A stretch of 64,000 nt of DNA, from the NCBI RefSeq assembly GCF_002005565.1, contig NZ_BDJC01000031.1, forward strand, positions 1 through 64,000, written 5' to 3'. Position numbers and translations under genes: made by a program. Position 1 is the stretch's first letter. Every line of letters starts with the position of its first letter. The DNA is from Streptomyces sp. JHA26 (GTDB lineage: Bacteria; Actinomycetota; Actinomycetes; Streptomycetales; Streptomycetaceae). Below are positions 24,722 through 32,642 of this stretch, piece by piece. Under the pieces are notes generated by a model. The model saw only the letters and a list, made by a program, of their open reading frames with translations. It was not told the DNA's origin and made no database searches.

Positions 24722-25816
24722 ATGTCCGTGAACCCGCACGACGCCCTGCCGATCCGGCTCAACGTCGACGACAGCGACTCCCCCTCCGACGTGGTCGACG
24801 CGCTGTTCCTCGGCCGTTTCGCCACCGGCGAGCAGCCGTTCGCGCACGCCGTGAACATCGACCGTGTGCGGTCCGGGGCGTCGCTGCTGCCGCCCGGCGC
24901 GCGCGTGCTGCGCGTGGCCCGCGACGACGACCGCAGCGCGACCCTGGCGGAGGGCGAGGGCTGGACGCTGCTCGTCTCGCGCTGGAACCGGGGCGCCGAC
25001 GTCACGGTGACGGCGACCAGCGCTGACCTGGCCGAGAAGGTGCTCGGCGACGCGACCGACGGCGCGGCGGACGAGCCGGAACCGCAGCCGGAGAACGTCA
25101 CCATGGGCTTCTGGTACGTCTCCCCGCGACGCGGCCCGCACCGCACCACCCGGCAGATCTCGGCCGGCACCTGGGACGAGGTCCGGGCCAACTACACCGC
25201 GCCGGTGGCACGGGCGATGGACGGCCTGATGAGGACGACCCCCGAGGACATCGCGGGCCGGCTGCTGCTCCTGCACGGGCCGCCGGGCACCGGCAAGACG
25301 TCGGCGCTGCGGACGCTGGCCCGGTCCTGGCGGGACTGGTGCCAGGTGGACTGCGTGCTGGACCCCGAGCGGCTCTTCTCCGACGTCGGCTATCTGATGG
25401 ACATCGCCATCGGCGAGGAGGACGCGTCGGGCAAGGACCGCTGGCGGCTGCTGCTGCTGGAGGACTGCGACGAGCTGATCCGCGGCGAGGCCAGGCACAC
25501 CGCCGGGCAGGCCCTCTCGCGGCTGCTGAACCTCACGGACGGCCTGCTGGGCCAGGGCCGCAACGTCCTGGTCGGGGTGACGACCAACGAGGACCTGGAA
25601 CGGCTGCACCCCGCCGTGGTGCGTCCGGGCCGGTGCCTGGCCCGCATCGAGGTGGGCCCGCTCACCCGCCGGGAGGCGGTGGACTGGCTCGGCACCGAAG
25701 AGGGCGTCGGCCGGGAGGGCGCGACGCTGGCGGAGCTGTTCGCGCTGCGCCGGGGCACCTCGCCGACCGCGCTGCCCGAGCCGCGGGACGGCGCGGAGGC
25801 GGGGTTGTACCTGTAG
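24722..25816 (+). CDS. AAA-family ATPase with DUF5925-type N-terminal region
   Basis: 364 residues. The N-terminal half (about 1-150) is an acidic, beta-rich domain beginning DALPIRLNVDDSDSPSDVV. The C-terminal half is an AAA module: Walker A LLHGPPGTGKTSALRTLA, Walker B WRLLLLEDCDELI, sensor-1 Asn in VGVTTNEDLERL and the arginine region HPAVVRPGRCL. Single-module AAA proteins of this kind usually remodel a partner protein. ATG 24722 is chosen since upstream sequence is the terminator of the previous operon. The partner is unknown. Confidence 0.8.
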   Translation: MSVNPHDALPIRLNVDDSDSPSDVVDALFLGRFATGEQPFAHAVNIDRVRSGASLLPPGARVLRVARDDDRSATLAEGEGWTLLVSRWNRGADVTVTATSADLAEKVLGDATDGAADEPEPQPENVTMGFWYVSPRRGPHRTTRQISAGTWDEVRANYTAPVARAMDGLMRTTPEDIAGRLLLLHGPPGTGKTSALRTLARSWRDWCQVDCVLDPERLFSDVGYLMDIAIGEEDASGKDRWRLLLLEDCDELIRGEARHTAGQALSRLLNLTDGLLGQGRNVLVGVTTNEDLERLHPAVVRPGRCLARIEVGPLTRREAVDWLGTEEGVGREGATLAELFALRRGTSPTALPEPRDGAEAGLYL

Positions 25817-26005
25817 CTGTGCGATGGGGGTGCGACTCCGTTCGCCGGCACGCCGGACCGGCAGTACCGGGACCGGCGGGGCGTCCGGTACCCGCCCGGC
25901 CACCCCGCCGGGGCGCGGGGCCGGGACGTGGTGCGGTTCCGCCGCGCGGACGCGACCGGCCACGACGCACGCGCGGACGGCGGACCGGCCCCGCCACCAC
26001 GGCGC

Positions 26006-26374
26006 TCAGCCCCCGTAGGCGGCCCGCAGCGCATCCCGCACGGCGGCCACCGCGTCCCCCTCCGGAAGGCCGAGCCGCCGAGCCCGCTCGGCGTAGACCT
26101 GCGCCGCCGACGCCAGCTCCCGCTCCGCCGCCGCGCCCGCCGCGGCGACGAACGTGCCGTTGCGGCCCCGCGTCTCGATCACGCCGTCCGCCTCCAGGGC
26201 CCGGTACGCCTTGGCGACCGTGTTGGCGGCGAGTCCCAGGGACTCGGCCAGTCCGCGCACCGTCGGCAGCCGGTACCCCACCGGCAGCGCGCCCGAGCGC
26301 GCCTGTTCGGAGATCTGGGCGCGCACCTGCTCGTAGGGCGGGGCGCCGTCGTCGATGTGGATCTTCAAGGTCAC
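26006..26374 (-). CDS. YtrA-type GntR regulator
   Basis: 122 residues, the short GntR subfamily with a winged helix plus about 50 further residues. Motifs: PPYEQVRAQISEQARSG, LPTVRGLAESLGLAANTVAK and YRALEADGVIETRGRNGTFV. YtrA-type members normally regulate ABC transporters, but no transporter is adjacent here. The GTG start at 26374 is close to, and divergent from, the acetyltransferase gene at 26445. Confidence 0.88.
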   Translation of the reverse strand: MTLKIHIDDGAPPYEQVRAQISEQARSGALPVGYRLPTVRGLAESLGLAANTVAKAYRALEADGVIETRGRNGTFVAAAGAAAERELASAAQVYAERARRLGLPEGDAVAAVRDALRAAYGG

Positions 26375-26444
26375 CCGGCGATTGTCCCGCACCCGCCGGA
26401 AATCCGAAGGCGTCGCGACCGTGGTCCCGCGTAGCGTGCGGCCC

Positions 26445-27374
26445 ATGACCGTGATAGTGCGCGATCTGCGCCCCGGAGTGCGGGCCGACCTGGAGGGCTT
26501 CGCCCGGGTCCGGCACGCCGCCCTGCCGTACATCCTGTCCACTCCGGAATCGATCGTCCACGCCCTCACCCGGACCCACCCGAGGGCGCGGTTCCGCTCC
26601 CTGGTCGCGGAGGAGGACGGCGAGGTCATCGGCACGGCCCAGACCGGGCTGGTCCACGACAGCCCGGAGCCCGGGCAGGGGTTCCTCAACGTCTACGTCC
26701 ACCCGGACAGGGTCCGGCACGGCGCCGGCGGGCTCCTGGTGCGCACGGCCGAGGAGTACCTGGCGGGCGAGGGGGCGACGAAGCTGTTCGCCTGGGTGCT
26801 GGAGGAGCCCGCCCACCTCGCCTTCGCCGAGCGGCACGGCTACGGACGGCGGCGCAGCGCCCACTTCCTCCGGCTGGACCTGGCCGGCGGCACGCTTCCG
26901 CCGCCGTGGTCCCCTCCCCCGGGCGTCGAGCTGCGCACCGCGGCCGACTTCGCGGACGATCCGCGTCCGCTGTTCGAGCTGGACGCGGAGGCGGCGGCGG
27001 ACGAACCGAGCGACGTCGAGGCCGAGCTCACGGACTACGAGGCGTGGCTCGCGGAGACCTGGCGGCATCCGCTGCTGAACCGTGAACTGACCACGGTCGC
27101 CGTCCTCGACGGCCGCCCCGTCGCCTTCAGCGTCGCCTTCACGGACGGCCACGGCCGGTACTCCACCGCCATGACCGGCACCGCCCGCGCCCACCGCGGC
27201 GAGGGGCTGGCCAAGCTCGTCAAGACCGCCTCCCTGCACCGCGCCCGCGCGGCGGGGTGCACGGAGGCCTTCACGGGCAACGACACCGGCAACGGCCCGA
27301 TGCTCGCCGTCAACAGGGGCCTCGGGTACGAGGTCTGCGCGACGGAGGTGCGGTATGTCCGTGAACTCGGCTGA
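26445..27374 (+). CDS. tandem GNAT acetyltransferase
   Basis: 309 residues with two GNAT folds. The first carries VHPDRVRHGAGGLLVRTAEEYL (acetyl-CoA loop with a partly decayed RxxGxG), the second GTARAHRGEGLAKLVKTASL with an intact acetyl-CoA loop. This layout is that of the mycothiol-synthase-like two-domain acetyltransferases; the substrate is unknown. ATG 26445. Its last 20 nt overlap the DUF402 gene, so the two products are probably made together. Confidence 0.85.
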   Translation: MTVIVRDLRPGVRADLEGFARVRHAALPYILSTPESIVHALTRTHPRARFRSLVAEEDGEVIGTAQTGLVHDSPEPGQGFLNVYVHPDRVRHGAGGLLVRTAEEYLAGEGATKLFAWVLEEPAHLAFAERHGYGRRRSAHFLRLDLAGGTLPPPWSPPPGVELRTAADFADDPRPLFELDAEAAADEPSDVEAELTDYEAWLAETWRHPLLNRELTTVAVLDGRPVAFSVAFTDGHGRYSTAMTGTARAHRGEGLAKLVKTASLHRARAAGCTEAFTGNDTGNGPMLAVNRGLGYEVCATEVRYVRELG

Positions 27375-27855
27375 AGCACCGGCCCGGGTGGACGTGGTCC
27401 TCGTCAAGGCGGGCCGTACGAAGATCCGTTATCCGAGTGAGCTGCTGGACGACGACGGGACCCGCGTCGTGGTCCGCGCACCCTGGGCCGGTGGCGGCGT
27501 GCGCGACTTCGGCTTCGTCCGCTTCGAGGCCGGTGACGTGTTCACCGAGTACTACTGGCGCGACCGGTGGTACTCCGTGAAGGAGGTCCGGGCCGGTTCG
27601 GGTGTGCTGAAGGGCTGGTACTGCGACATCACCCGCCCCGCCGTGCTCACGGGCGCGGAACTGGTCGTCGAGGACCTCGACCTGGACCTGTGGCGCTCCG
27701 CGGACGGCACGGACGTACGACGGCTGGACGAGGACGAGTTCGCCGAGAGCGGTCTGGCGCAGCGGGACCCGGAGGCCGCCGGTGCCGCCGTGGCCGCGCT
27801 GGACGAGCTGGAGCGGCTGGCCCGCGGGGACGGTTTCACGGACCTGCTGACGTAG
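27355..27855 (+). CDS. DUF402 (FomD-like) protein, putative nucleotide phosphohydrolase
   Basis: 166 residues. DUF402 hallmarks: FEAGDVFTEYYWRDRWYSVK, then GVLKGWYCDITRP and the acidic VVEDLDLDLWRSADG, followed by RRLDEDEF. Members such as FomD and Ntdp hydrolyse nucleoside di- or triphosphates or CMP-linked intermediates, with metals bound by these acidic residues. ATG 27355 lies inside the end of the acetyltransferase gene, so the two are translationally coupled. A joint pathway is inferred from this overlap only. Confidence 0.85.
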   Translation: MSVNSAEAPARVDVVLVKAGRTKIRYPSELLDDDGTRVVVRAPWAGGGVRDFGFVRFEAGDVFTEYYWRDRWYSVKEVRAGSGVLKGWYCDITRPAVLTGAELVVEDLDLDLWRSADGTDVRRLDEDEFAESGLAQRDPEAAGAAVAALDELERLARGDGFTDLLT

Positions 27856-27899
27856 GCACCGGCCGTTTCACGGACCTGCCGGCGCAGGCACCGGCCGGC

Positions 27900-28547
27900 T
27901 CACGGGCCCGCCGGTGGCGGCGTCGGGGGCGGTCCGGGCAGCGCGACCACCGCGTACCGCTCGTCGTCGACCTCCTTGCCCCACAACGACGGATCGTCGG
28001 ACAGCCGTTCCACGCGGATCCGCCCGCCGAGCGGGGCGAGGAGACCGGTGAGCCGGTCGGCGGGTATGCCGACCGGGGCGACGCTCCCCCACACGCCCTC
28101 GACGAGGACCAGCCGGCCTCCCGGCCGCAACAGTCCCCGCCAGTGCGCCAGGACGCGGCCGGGATCGGGCAGCGTCCACAGCACGTGCCGGACCAGGACG
28201 GCGTCGAAGCGCCGCTCGCCCACCGGCGGTGCCCCCGCGTCGCCGGTCAGGAACGCGGCGTCACGGCCGGCGAGTTTGGTCCGGGCCAGCTCCACCATGG
28301 CCGGGGACAGGTCGACGCCGGTCACCCGGTGTCCCTGCTCGGCCGCGAGGAGCGACAGGCTGCCGGTGCCGCAGCCCAGGTCGAGGACGTCACCGGGCCG
28401 GGCGGGCAGCCAGGACCGCAGCCGGTCGGCCCAGGCCCGGCGCACGCCGGGGTCGCGCAGCCCGTGGTCGGGTTCCTCGTCGAAGGCCGCGGCCCCGGCG
28501 TCCCAGTCGATGCCCACCGTGGTCGTCCCGTCACTGTCGTCCGTCAT
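27900..28547 (-). CDS. class I SAM-dependent methyltransferase
   Basis: 215 residues. Motif I is VLDLGCGTGSLSLLAA, followed by VTGVDLSPAMVELAR and the post-motif FDAVLVRHVLWTLPDPGR with LLRPGGRLVLVEGVW. These define a small-molecule methyltransferase of the Ubi/Coq5-like type; the acceptor cannot be predicted. ATG 28547. It converges with the DUF402 gene and diverges from the 44-residue protein gene at 28659. No operon partner. Confidence 0.85.
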   Translation of the reverse strand: MTDDSDGTTTVGIDWDAGAAAFDEEPDHGLRDPGVRRAWADRLRSWLPARPGDVLDLGCGTGSLSLLAAEQGHRVTGVDLSPAMVELARTKLAGRDAAFLTGDAGAPPVGERRFDAVLVRHVLWTLPDPGRVLAHWRGLLRPGGRLVLVEGVWGSVAPVGIPADRLTGLLAPLGGRIRVERLSDDPSLWGKEVDDERYAVVALPGPPPTPPPAGP

Positions 28548-28658
28548 GGCCCAAGAGTGACATCCACCACTGACAGCGATGCATCGATGAGGAACTCTCG
28601 GGGAAAGGGTCTACCTCCGTGAGAACGCGGAACCCGGTGGATCCGTGAGGAGGCAGCC

Positions 28659-28793
28659 ATGCGCCGTCTGACCGTGCAGAAGCCCCTGAAGAAGACCGAC
28701 GCCCGCCGAGTCCGTGAGGAGGCCGACGAGCGCCCCGCCGGGCGCCCGGAGGTCCGCAAGGACATCGCCCGCACCTGGTGGCCGGACAACTGA
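28659..28793 (+). CDS. very small conserved-looking protein, 44 residues
   Basis: ATG 28659 follows an excellent ribosome binding site (GAGGAGG at 28647-28653). The product starts MRRLTVQKPLKKTDARR and ends DIARTWWPDN; it is highly charged, with alternating basic and acidic clusters, and predicted helical and soluble. Codon third positions are strongly G/C. I recall similar short proteins with a terminal TWWPDN-like motif in streptomycetes, but no function. It is too short for usual gene-calling cut-offs. Confidence 0.6.
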   Translation: MRRLTVQKPLKKTDARRVREEADERPAGRPEVRKDIARTWWPDN

Positions 28794-28818
28794 CCGGGAC
28801 GCCCTGCCGTGAGACGCG

Positions 28819-29268
28819 TCAGAGCAGTCGCCTGCGGTAGTGGACGCGGTCGTAGGGACCGTCCACCCGGCGCTCCACGACCTCGTAGCCGTACTTCGGG
28901 TAGATCCGCTGGTTCTCCCACATCAGCGCGTTCGTGTAGAGCCTGATTTCGGGCAGGTCCAGGGCACGCGCGTGTGCGTCCACGAACCGCAGCAGCCGTC
29001 GTCCCACGCCCGTGCCGTGCGCGTCGGGGTGGACGGCGATGCTGTCGAGGAAGAGGTGGTCCTCGAACACCTCCAGCACCACGAGGCCCACGACGGGTTC
29101 GCCCGTGACGAACACCCTTCCCGCGGCCACGTCCGCCGCGTGGTCCGCCTCCATGGGCTGCGGCACCACCCCGATGCGCTCGATGTAGGGGCGGTACGCC
29201 GCGTCGGTGACGGCTCCGACCGCGGGCACGTCGGCCGCGGTCGCCGCTCTGGTCTCCTCGTTCGTCAT
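28819..29268 (-). CDS. GNAT-family N-acetyltransferase
   Basis: 149 residues, one GNAT domain: LDSIAVHPDAHGTGVGRRLLRFV is motif A with the acetyl-CoA loop, and LYTNALMWENQRIYPKYGY is motif B. ATG 29268 is chosen because the GNAT fold starts at ETRAATAADVPAV. It stands alone, converging with the 44-residue protein gene and divergent from the LPMO gene. Substrate unknown. Confidence 0.88.
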   Translation of the reverse strand: MTNEETRAATAADVPAVGAVTDAAYRPYIERIGVVPQPMEADHAADVAAGRVFVTGEPVVGLVVLEVFEDHLFLDSIAVHPDAHGTGVGRRLLRFVDAHARALDLPEIRLYTNALMWENQRIYPKYGYEVVERRVDGPYDRVHYRRRLL

Positions 29269-29435
29269 ACGGCGAACGGTAGGTACCTGAGCACAGTCTG
29301 AGCACTCCCTTAACGCGACCATAAGGATCGCCGGATCCCGCTTCCGGCAGGGAATTCCACGGTTTCCAGGGGCTAGCTTGCTGATCACCCCACGGGTTCC
29401 GGCCCATGTCCCAGTGACCGTTTCGAGGAGTTCCC

Positions 29436-30476
29436 ATGCCCGCGTCCCGCAGGGTCGCCGCCGTCGTCGCCGGCCTCGCCCCGCTCGCCCTGACCGCGCT
29501 GGCCGCCGCGCCCGCGTCGGCGCACGGCTCGATGGGCGACCCGGTCAGCCGGGTGTCGCAGTGCTACGCCGAGGGTCCCGAGAGCCCGGAGTCGGCCGCG
29601 TGCAGGGCCGCGGTCGCGGCCGGCGGCACCCAGGCGCTCTACGACTGGAACGGCATCCGCATCGGCGACGCCGGCGGACGGCACCGGGAGCTGATCCCGG
29701 ACGGCAGGCTGTGCAGCGCGAACAGCGAGGAGTTCAAGGGCCTCGACCTGGCCCGCGCCGACTGGCCCGCGACCGGCGTGAGCAGCGGCTCGTACACCTT
29801 CAAGTACCGTGTGACCGCCCCGCACAAGGGCACCTTCAAGGTCTACATCACCAAGCCCGGCTACGATCCCGCGAAGCCGCTGGGCTGGAGCGACCTGGAT
29901 CTGTCCGCCCCGGTGGCGACGGTCACCGACCCGGTGGCCTCGGGCGGCTACTACACGTTCTCCGGCACCCTGCCCGAGCGCACCGGCAAGCACCTGCTGT
30001 ACGCGGTCTGGCAGCGTTCGGACAGCCCGGAGGCGTTCTACTCCTGCTCGGACGTGTCCTTCGGCGGTGACGGCGGCGGCAGCGGCGACGCGGAGGGCGG
30101 CGCCGCCCCGGCGCCGTCGGCCTCCGCACCGTCCGAGGAGCAGATCGCGGCGGCGGCCGACAGGTCGACGATCGAGCACCACGGGCACGGCGACCAGGAC
30201 TCCGCGACGACGACGGACCCGACCGATCCGGCCACGCCGACAGCCGCGCCGACGGCCGGGGCGGCTCCGGCGGAGACCCCGGGGGCCGCGGCGGCCGGTG
30301 ACCCCAATGAGGTCCGGGCCGCCGGTGCCGGCACCGGGAACCTCGCCGAGACCGGCGGCGACGGCAGCACCTCGTACCTCGCCGTCGGCGGTGCCGCCGT
30401 ACTGGCGCTCGGTGCGGCGGTGCTCTTCGCGTCGGTCCGCCGGCGGGCGCCGGGCGGCGGCCGGCACGGTCGCTGA
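29436..30476 (+). CDS. cell-wall-anchored AA10 lytic polysaccharide monooxygenase
   Basis: 346 residues. The signal peptide ends ASA, exposing His30 (HGSMGDPVSR) as the mature N-terminus; with His130 in TAPHKGTFKVYITKPG it forms the copper histidine brace, and EAFYSCSDVSF holds the axial position. The AA10 domain cleaves chitin or cellulose oxidatively. It is followed by a Ala/Pro/Thr-rich wall spacer and a sorting signal: LAETG (303-307), a hydrophobic span (about 313-333) and RRR. LAxTG is the class E sortase motif of Streptomyces, so the enzyme is covalently held on the hypha. ATG follows GAGGAG. Confidence 0.93.
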   Translation: MPASRRVAAVVAGLAPLALTALAAAPASAHGSMGDPVSRVSQCYAEGPESPESAACRAAVAAGGTQALYDWNGIRIGDAGGRHRELIPDGRLCSANSEEFKGLDLARADWPATGVSSGSYTFKYRVTAPHKGTFKVYITKPGYDPAKPLGWSDLDLSAPVATVTDPVASGGYYTFSGTLPERTGKHLLYAVWQRSDSPEAFYSCSDVSFGGDGGGSGDAEGGAAPAPSASAPSEEQIAAAADRSTIEHHGHGDQDSATTTDPTDPATPTAAPTAGAAPAETPGAAAAGDPNEVRAAGAGTGNLAETGGDGSTSYLAVGGAAVLALGAAVLFASVRRRAPGGGRHGR

Positions 30477-30493
30477 CCGGGGACCACGGGGGA

Positions 30494-30536
30494 ACGCGGG
30501 GCTTGTCCGGCGGCTCGGGCCGGACAAGCCCCGCGT
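30494..30536. terminator. bidirectional terminator between LPMO and lipase genes
   Basis: A perfect 17-bp stem (arms 30494-30510 and 30520-30536) with a 9-nt loop lies between the convergent stop codons at 30476 and 30561 and can serve both transcripts. Confidence 0.85.
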
Positions 30537-30560
30537 GGTGTGCCGGTGCCGGTGCCGGGG

Positions 30561-31424
30561 TCAGCCGAAGACCGAGGCGCAGGTGGTGGGGGTGGCGTGC
30601 GCCGGGTCGAGCGCGTTGGCCACCTCGTGGAAGGCGATCCGGTCGAGCAGTCCGATCGCCAGGTGCTCGGACAGGTCGAGCGGGCACAGGTCCTGCAGCA
30701 GGACGTTGCGCACGCCGGGCCCGCTCAGGTACTGGCTGCGGTACGGCGTGACCACCTCGTCGTACCGGGTGGCGAGGACGGTGTAGCGGACGCCGGGCAC
30801 GGTGTCGCCGCCCTCGTTGAGCCTGGTGAGGAGGTCGGAGCCGGCGATCTGGTCGGCGAGGGCCGGGGTGTGCTCGTTCAGCAGGTCCTCGGCGCCGGGG
30901 AAGTACGGCAGCAGGTGCGTGAGGCCGGACAGGGTGGTGCCGTGGTTGCTGGGCGCGATGCCGACGAGGGCGTTCACCTTGCCGGCCCCGCCGAGGAACT
31001 TCAGGTAGTAGCGGGGCATCATGCCGCCCTGCGAGTGGCCGACGATGTCGGCCTTCGCGGCGCCGGTCGCGGCGAGCACCCTGTCGACGTGGGCGGAGAG
31101 CTGTTCGGCCGACCTCTCGACCGGCCCGAGGCCGTGGAAGAACGGGACGCCGGGCAGTTGTCCGTAGTCGAGGGAGAAGACGCAGTAGCCGCGGTGCGTC
31201 AGGTAGGGCGCGAGGCCCAGCCAGTTGTCGACGGAGTTCCCGAGGGTGCCGTGGACCAGGACGACGGGGCGGGGGTGGGCGGCGGACGGCTTGCAGGCGT
31301 AGTCGTTCCAGCCGGTGCCGGGACGCGCGTCGGCGGCGTGGACGGTGGTGGCGGGGACCAGGGCGGCCGCGGCGGTCAGCAGCAGCGCGGCCAGGGGTCT
31401 GAGCACTCGCTTCCAGGGCAGCAT
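30561..31424 (-). CDS. secreted class 2 triacylglycerol lipase
   Basis: 287 residues with a signal peptide (LAALLLTAAAALVPATTVHA). The alpha/beta hydrolase core shows the oxyanion region PVVLVHGTLGNSVDNW, the nucleophile elbow VGHSQGGMMPRYYL, and the catalytic Asp and His expected within YDEVVTPY and DLSEHLAIG. This is the lipase class 2 (PF01674-type) family of actinobacteria, with typical disulfide Cys near both ends. It acts outside the cell on fats or esters. ATG 31424; converges with the LPMO gene across a shared terminator. Confidence 0.9.
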   Translation of the reverse strand: MLPWKRVLRPLAALLLTAAAALVPATTVHAADARPGTGWNDYACKPSAAHPRPVVLVHGTLGNSVDNWLGLAPYLTHRGYCVFSLDYGQLPGVPFFHGLGPVERSAEQLSAHVDRVLAATGAAKADIVGHSQGGMMPRYYLKFLGGAGKVNALVGIAPSNHGTTLSGLTHLLPYFPGAEDLLNEHTPALADQIAGSDLLTRLNEGGDTVPGVRYTVLATRYDEVVTPYRSQYLSGPGVRNVLLQDLCPLDLSEHLAIGLLDRIAFHEVANALDPAHATPTTCASVFG

Positions 31425-31597
31425 CGGGTGATCTCCTTGCGGACCGAGGGAGGTGCGACGGCATGACGCCCTGTGATCCGGATCACGGGATGCTGTTCAC
31501 TCGTCAAGTTACGGGCGAGTAGCTCACGTGTGAAGTGACGCGTCGGCAAAAACTTCCAGTGGTAACCGACGTGGGCCGGTCCGCAGGTGAGGGAGGG

Positions 31598-32044
31598 TCA
31601 CCAGGTGGGCCGCACGGGCCCCTCGGACGCGACGCGGGCCACGAGGCCGTACAGCGCGTGGACCCCGTCCTCGCCGATCACGTCCCCCCACCCGCGCACG
31701 GCCTCGGCCGCCGCCTCCTCGGCGGCCCGCGTGCACGCCCACCCCCGCTCGGTCAGCACGACCAGCCGGGCCCGCGCGTCGACGGGGTGCGGCCGGCGTT
31801 CGGCGTACCCCTTGCGGACGAGCTCGTCGACGAGCTGACTGGCGGCCTGCTTGGTCACACCGAGGTGCGCGGCGAGGTCGGTGGCCGTCGCACCGTCCGG
31901 GGCGAGCCGGGCGAAGGCGAAGCCGTGGGCGGGCCTCAGCCCTTCGAAGCCGCGGGCGACGACGCCCTCGTGGATGCGCTGCGTGAGCCCGCCGGCGGCG
32001 GCGAGCAGGGCGACGGACAGGGCCATGGCGTCGGAGTTCTGCAC
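31598..32044 (-). CDS. MarR-family transcriptional regulator
   Basis: 148 residues. The winged helix is ATATDLAAHLGVTKQAASQL with wing KGYAERRPHPVDARARLVVL. GTG 32044 faces the cupin gene at 32145, and the 100-nt gap holds a series of CTTGAC/GTCAAG half-sites forming three overlapping palindromes. This is the classical arrangement in which a MarR protein represses itself and a divergent target until it binds a phenolic or similar ligand. Confidence 0.9.
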   Translation of the reverse strand: MQNSDAMALSVALLAAAGGLTQRIHEGVVARGFEGLRPAHGFAFARLAPDGATATDLAAHLGVTKQAASQLVDELVRKGYAERRPHPVDARARLVVLTERGWACTRAAEEAAAEAVRGWGDVIGEDGVHALYGLVARVASEGPVRPTW

Positions 32045-32061
32045 GGGGGCATTGAAACACC

Positions 32062-32123
32062 CTTGACGAATTGGTCAAGCAGATTGACCATGAGGGCGAC
32101 AGGGAAAGTCAAGCCGCTTGACT
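32062..32123. promoter_or_regulatory. compound MarR operator, five TCAA/TTGA half-sites
   Basis: Three inverted repeats are visible: CTTGAC-N6-GTCAAG at 32062-32079, TGGTCAA-N5-TTGACCA at 32072-32090, which shares a half-site with the first, and the perfect AGTCAAGC-C-GCTTGACT at 32107-32123. They fill the divergent promoter region between the MarR and cupin genes. Confidence 0.75.
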
Positions 32124-32144
32124 ACTTGATGCGAGGAGTCCGCC

Positions 32145-32519
32145 ATGCCCGTCGTCCGCTCGTCCGAGGGCGTCACCCACGAGATCCACGGCGTCCGCTT
32201 CGTCTCGTACGCCGCATCCCGCACCGGCAGCAGGGAACTGTGCGCCTGGCGGGTCGAGATCCCCGCGGGGACGCGGGCGCCCGCGCACACCGTCGGCCGG
32301 GAGGAGATCTTCCACCTGCTCACCGGGGAGCTGCTGATCACCCTCGACGGCCGCACCGAGCGCGTCACCGCGGGCGACACCGTGATCGTCAACCCGGGCG
32401 CGACCCTCGCCGTGGAGAACCCCACCGACCGGACCGCGACGTCCTGGGTGACGACCTCCGTCGGCCTGGTGGCCGAGCTCGCCGACGGCACCCGGATCAC
32501 TCCCCCGTGGGCCGACTGA
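32145..32519 (+). CDS. small cupin-domain protein
   Basis: 124 residues, a single cupin barrel: PAGTRAPAHTVGREEIFHLL holds the metal-ligand His and Glu residues of motif 1, and VTAGDTVIVNPGATLAVEN resembles motif 2 without its usual His. Such proteins bind small ligands, act as dioxygenases or sense metabolites. ATG 32145 follows CGAGGAG. It is divergent from the MarR gene, with operators between them, and so is the likely regulated target. Confidence 0.82.
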   Translation: MPVVRSSEGVTHEIHGVRFVSYAASRTGSRELCAWRVEIPAGTRAPAHTVGREEIFHLLTGELLITLDGRTERVTAGDTVIVNPGATLAVENPTDRTATSWVTTSVGLVAELADGTRITPPWAD

Positions 32520-32642
32520 CCCGCGGGCGCCCCGGACCGCCGGCGACCCCGGCCTCGCCGCGCGCCGTCCCGCACGGGCGGGCGGCATCCGTTCAGCCCC
32601 TCCCCGCCTGCACCGGCACCCGTACGCCCCGACCGTGGGAGC

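Noticed and set aside
28590..28615. ECF sigma promoter (GGAAC with downstream TCT) before the 44-residue protein gene
   Set aside because: The spacing between GGAACT and TCTA is about 13-14 nt, shorter than the 16-17 nt expected; not convincing.
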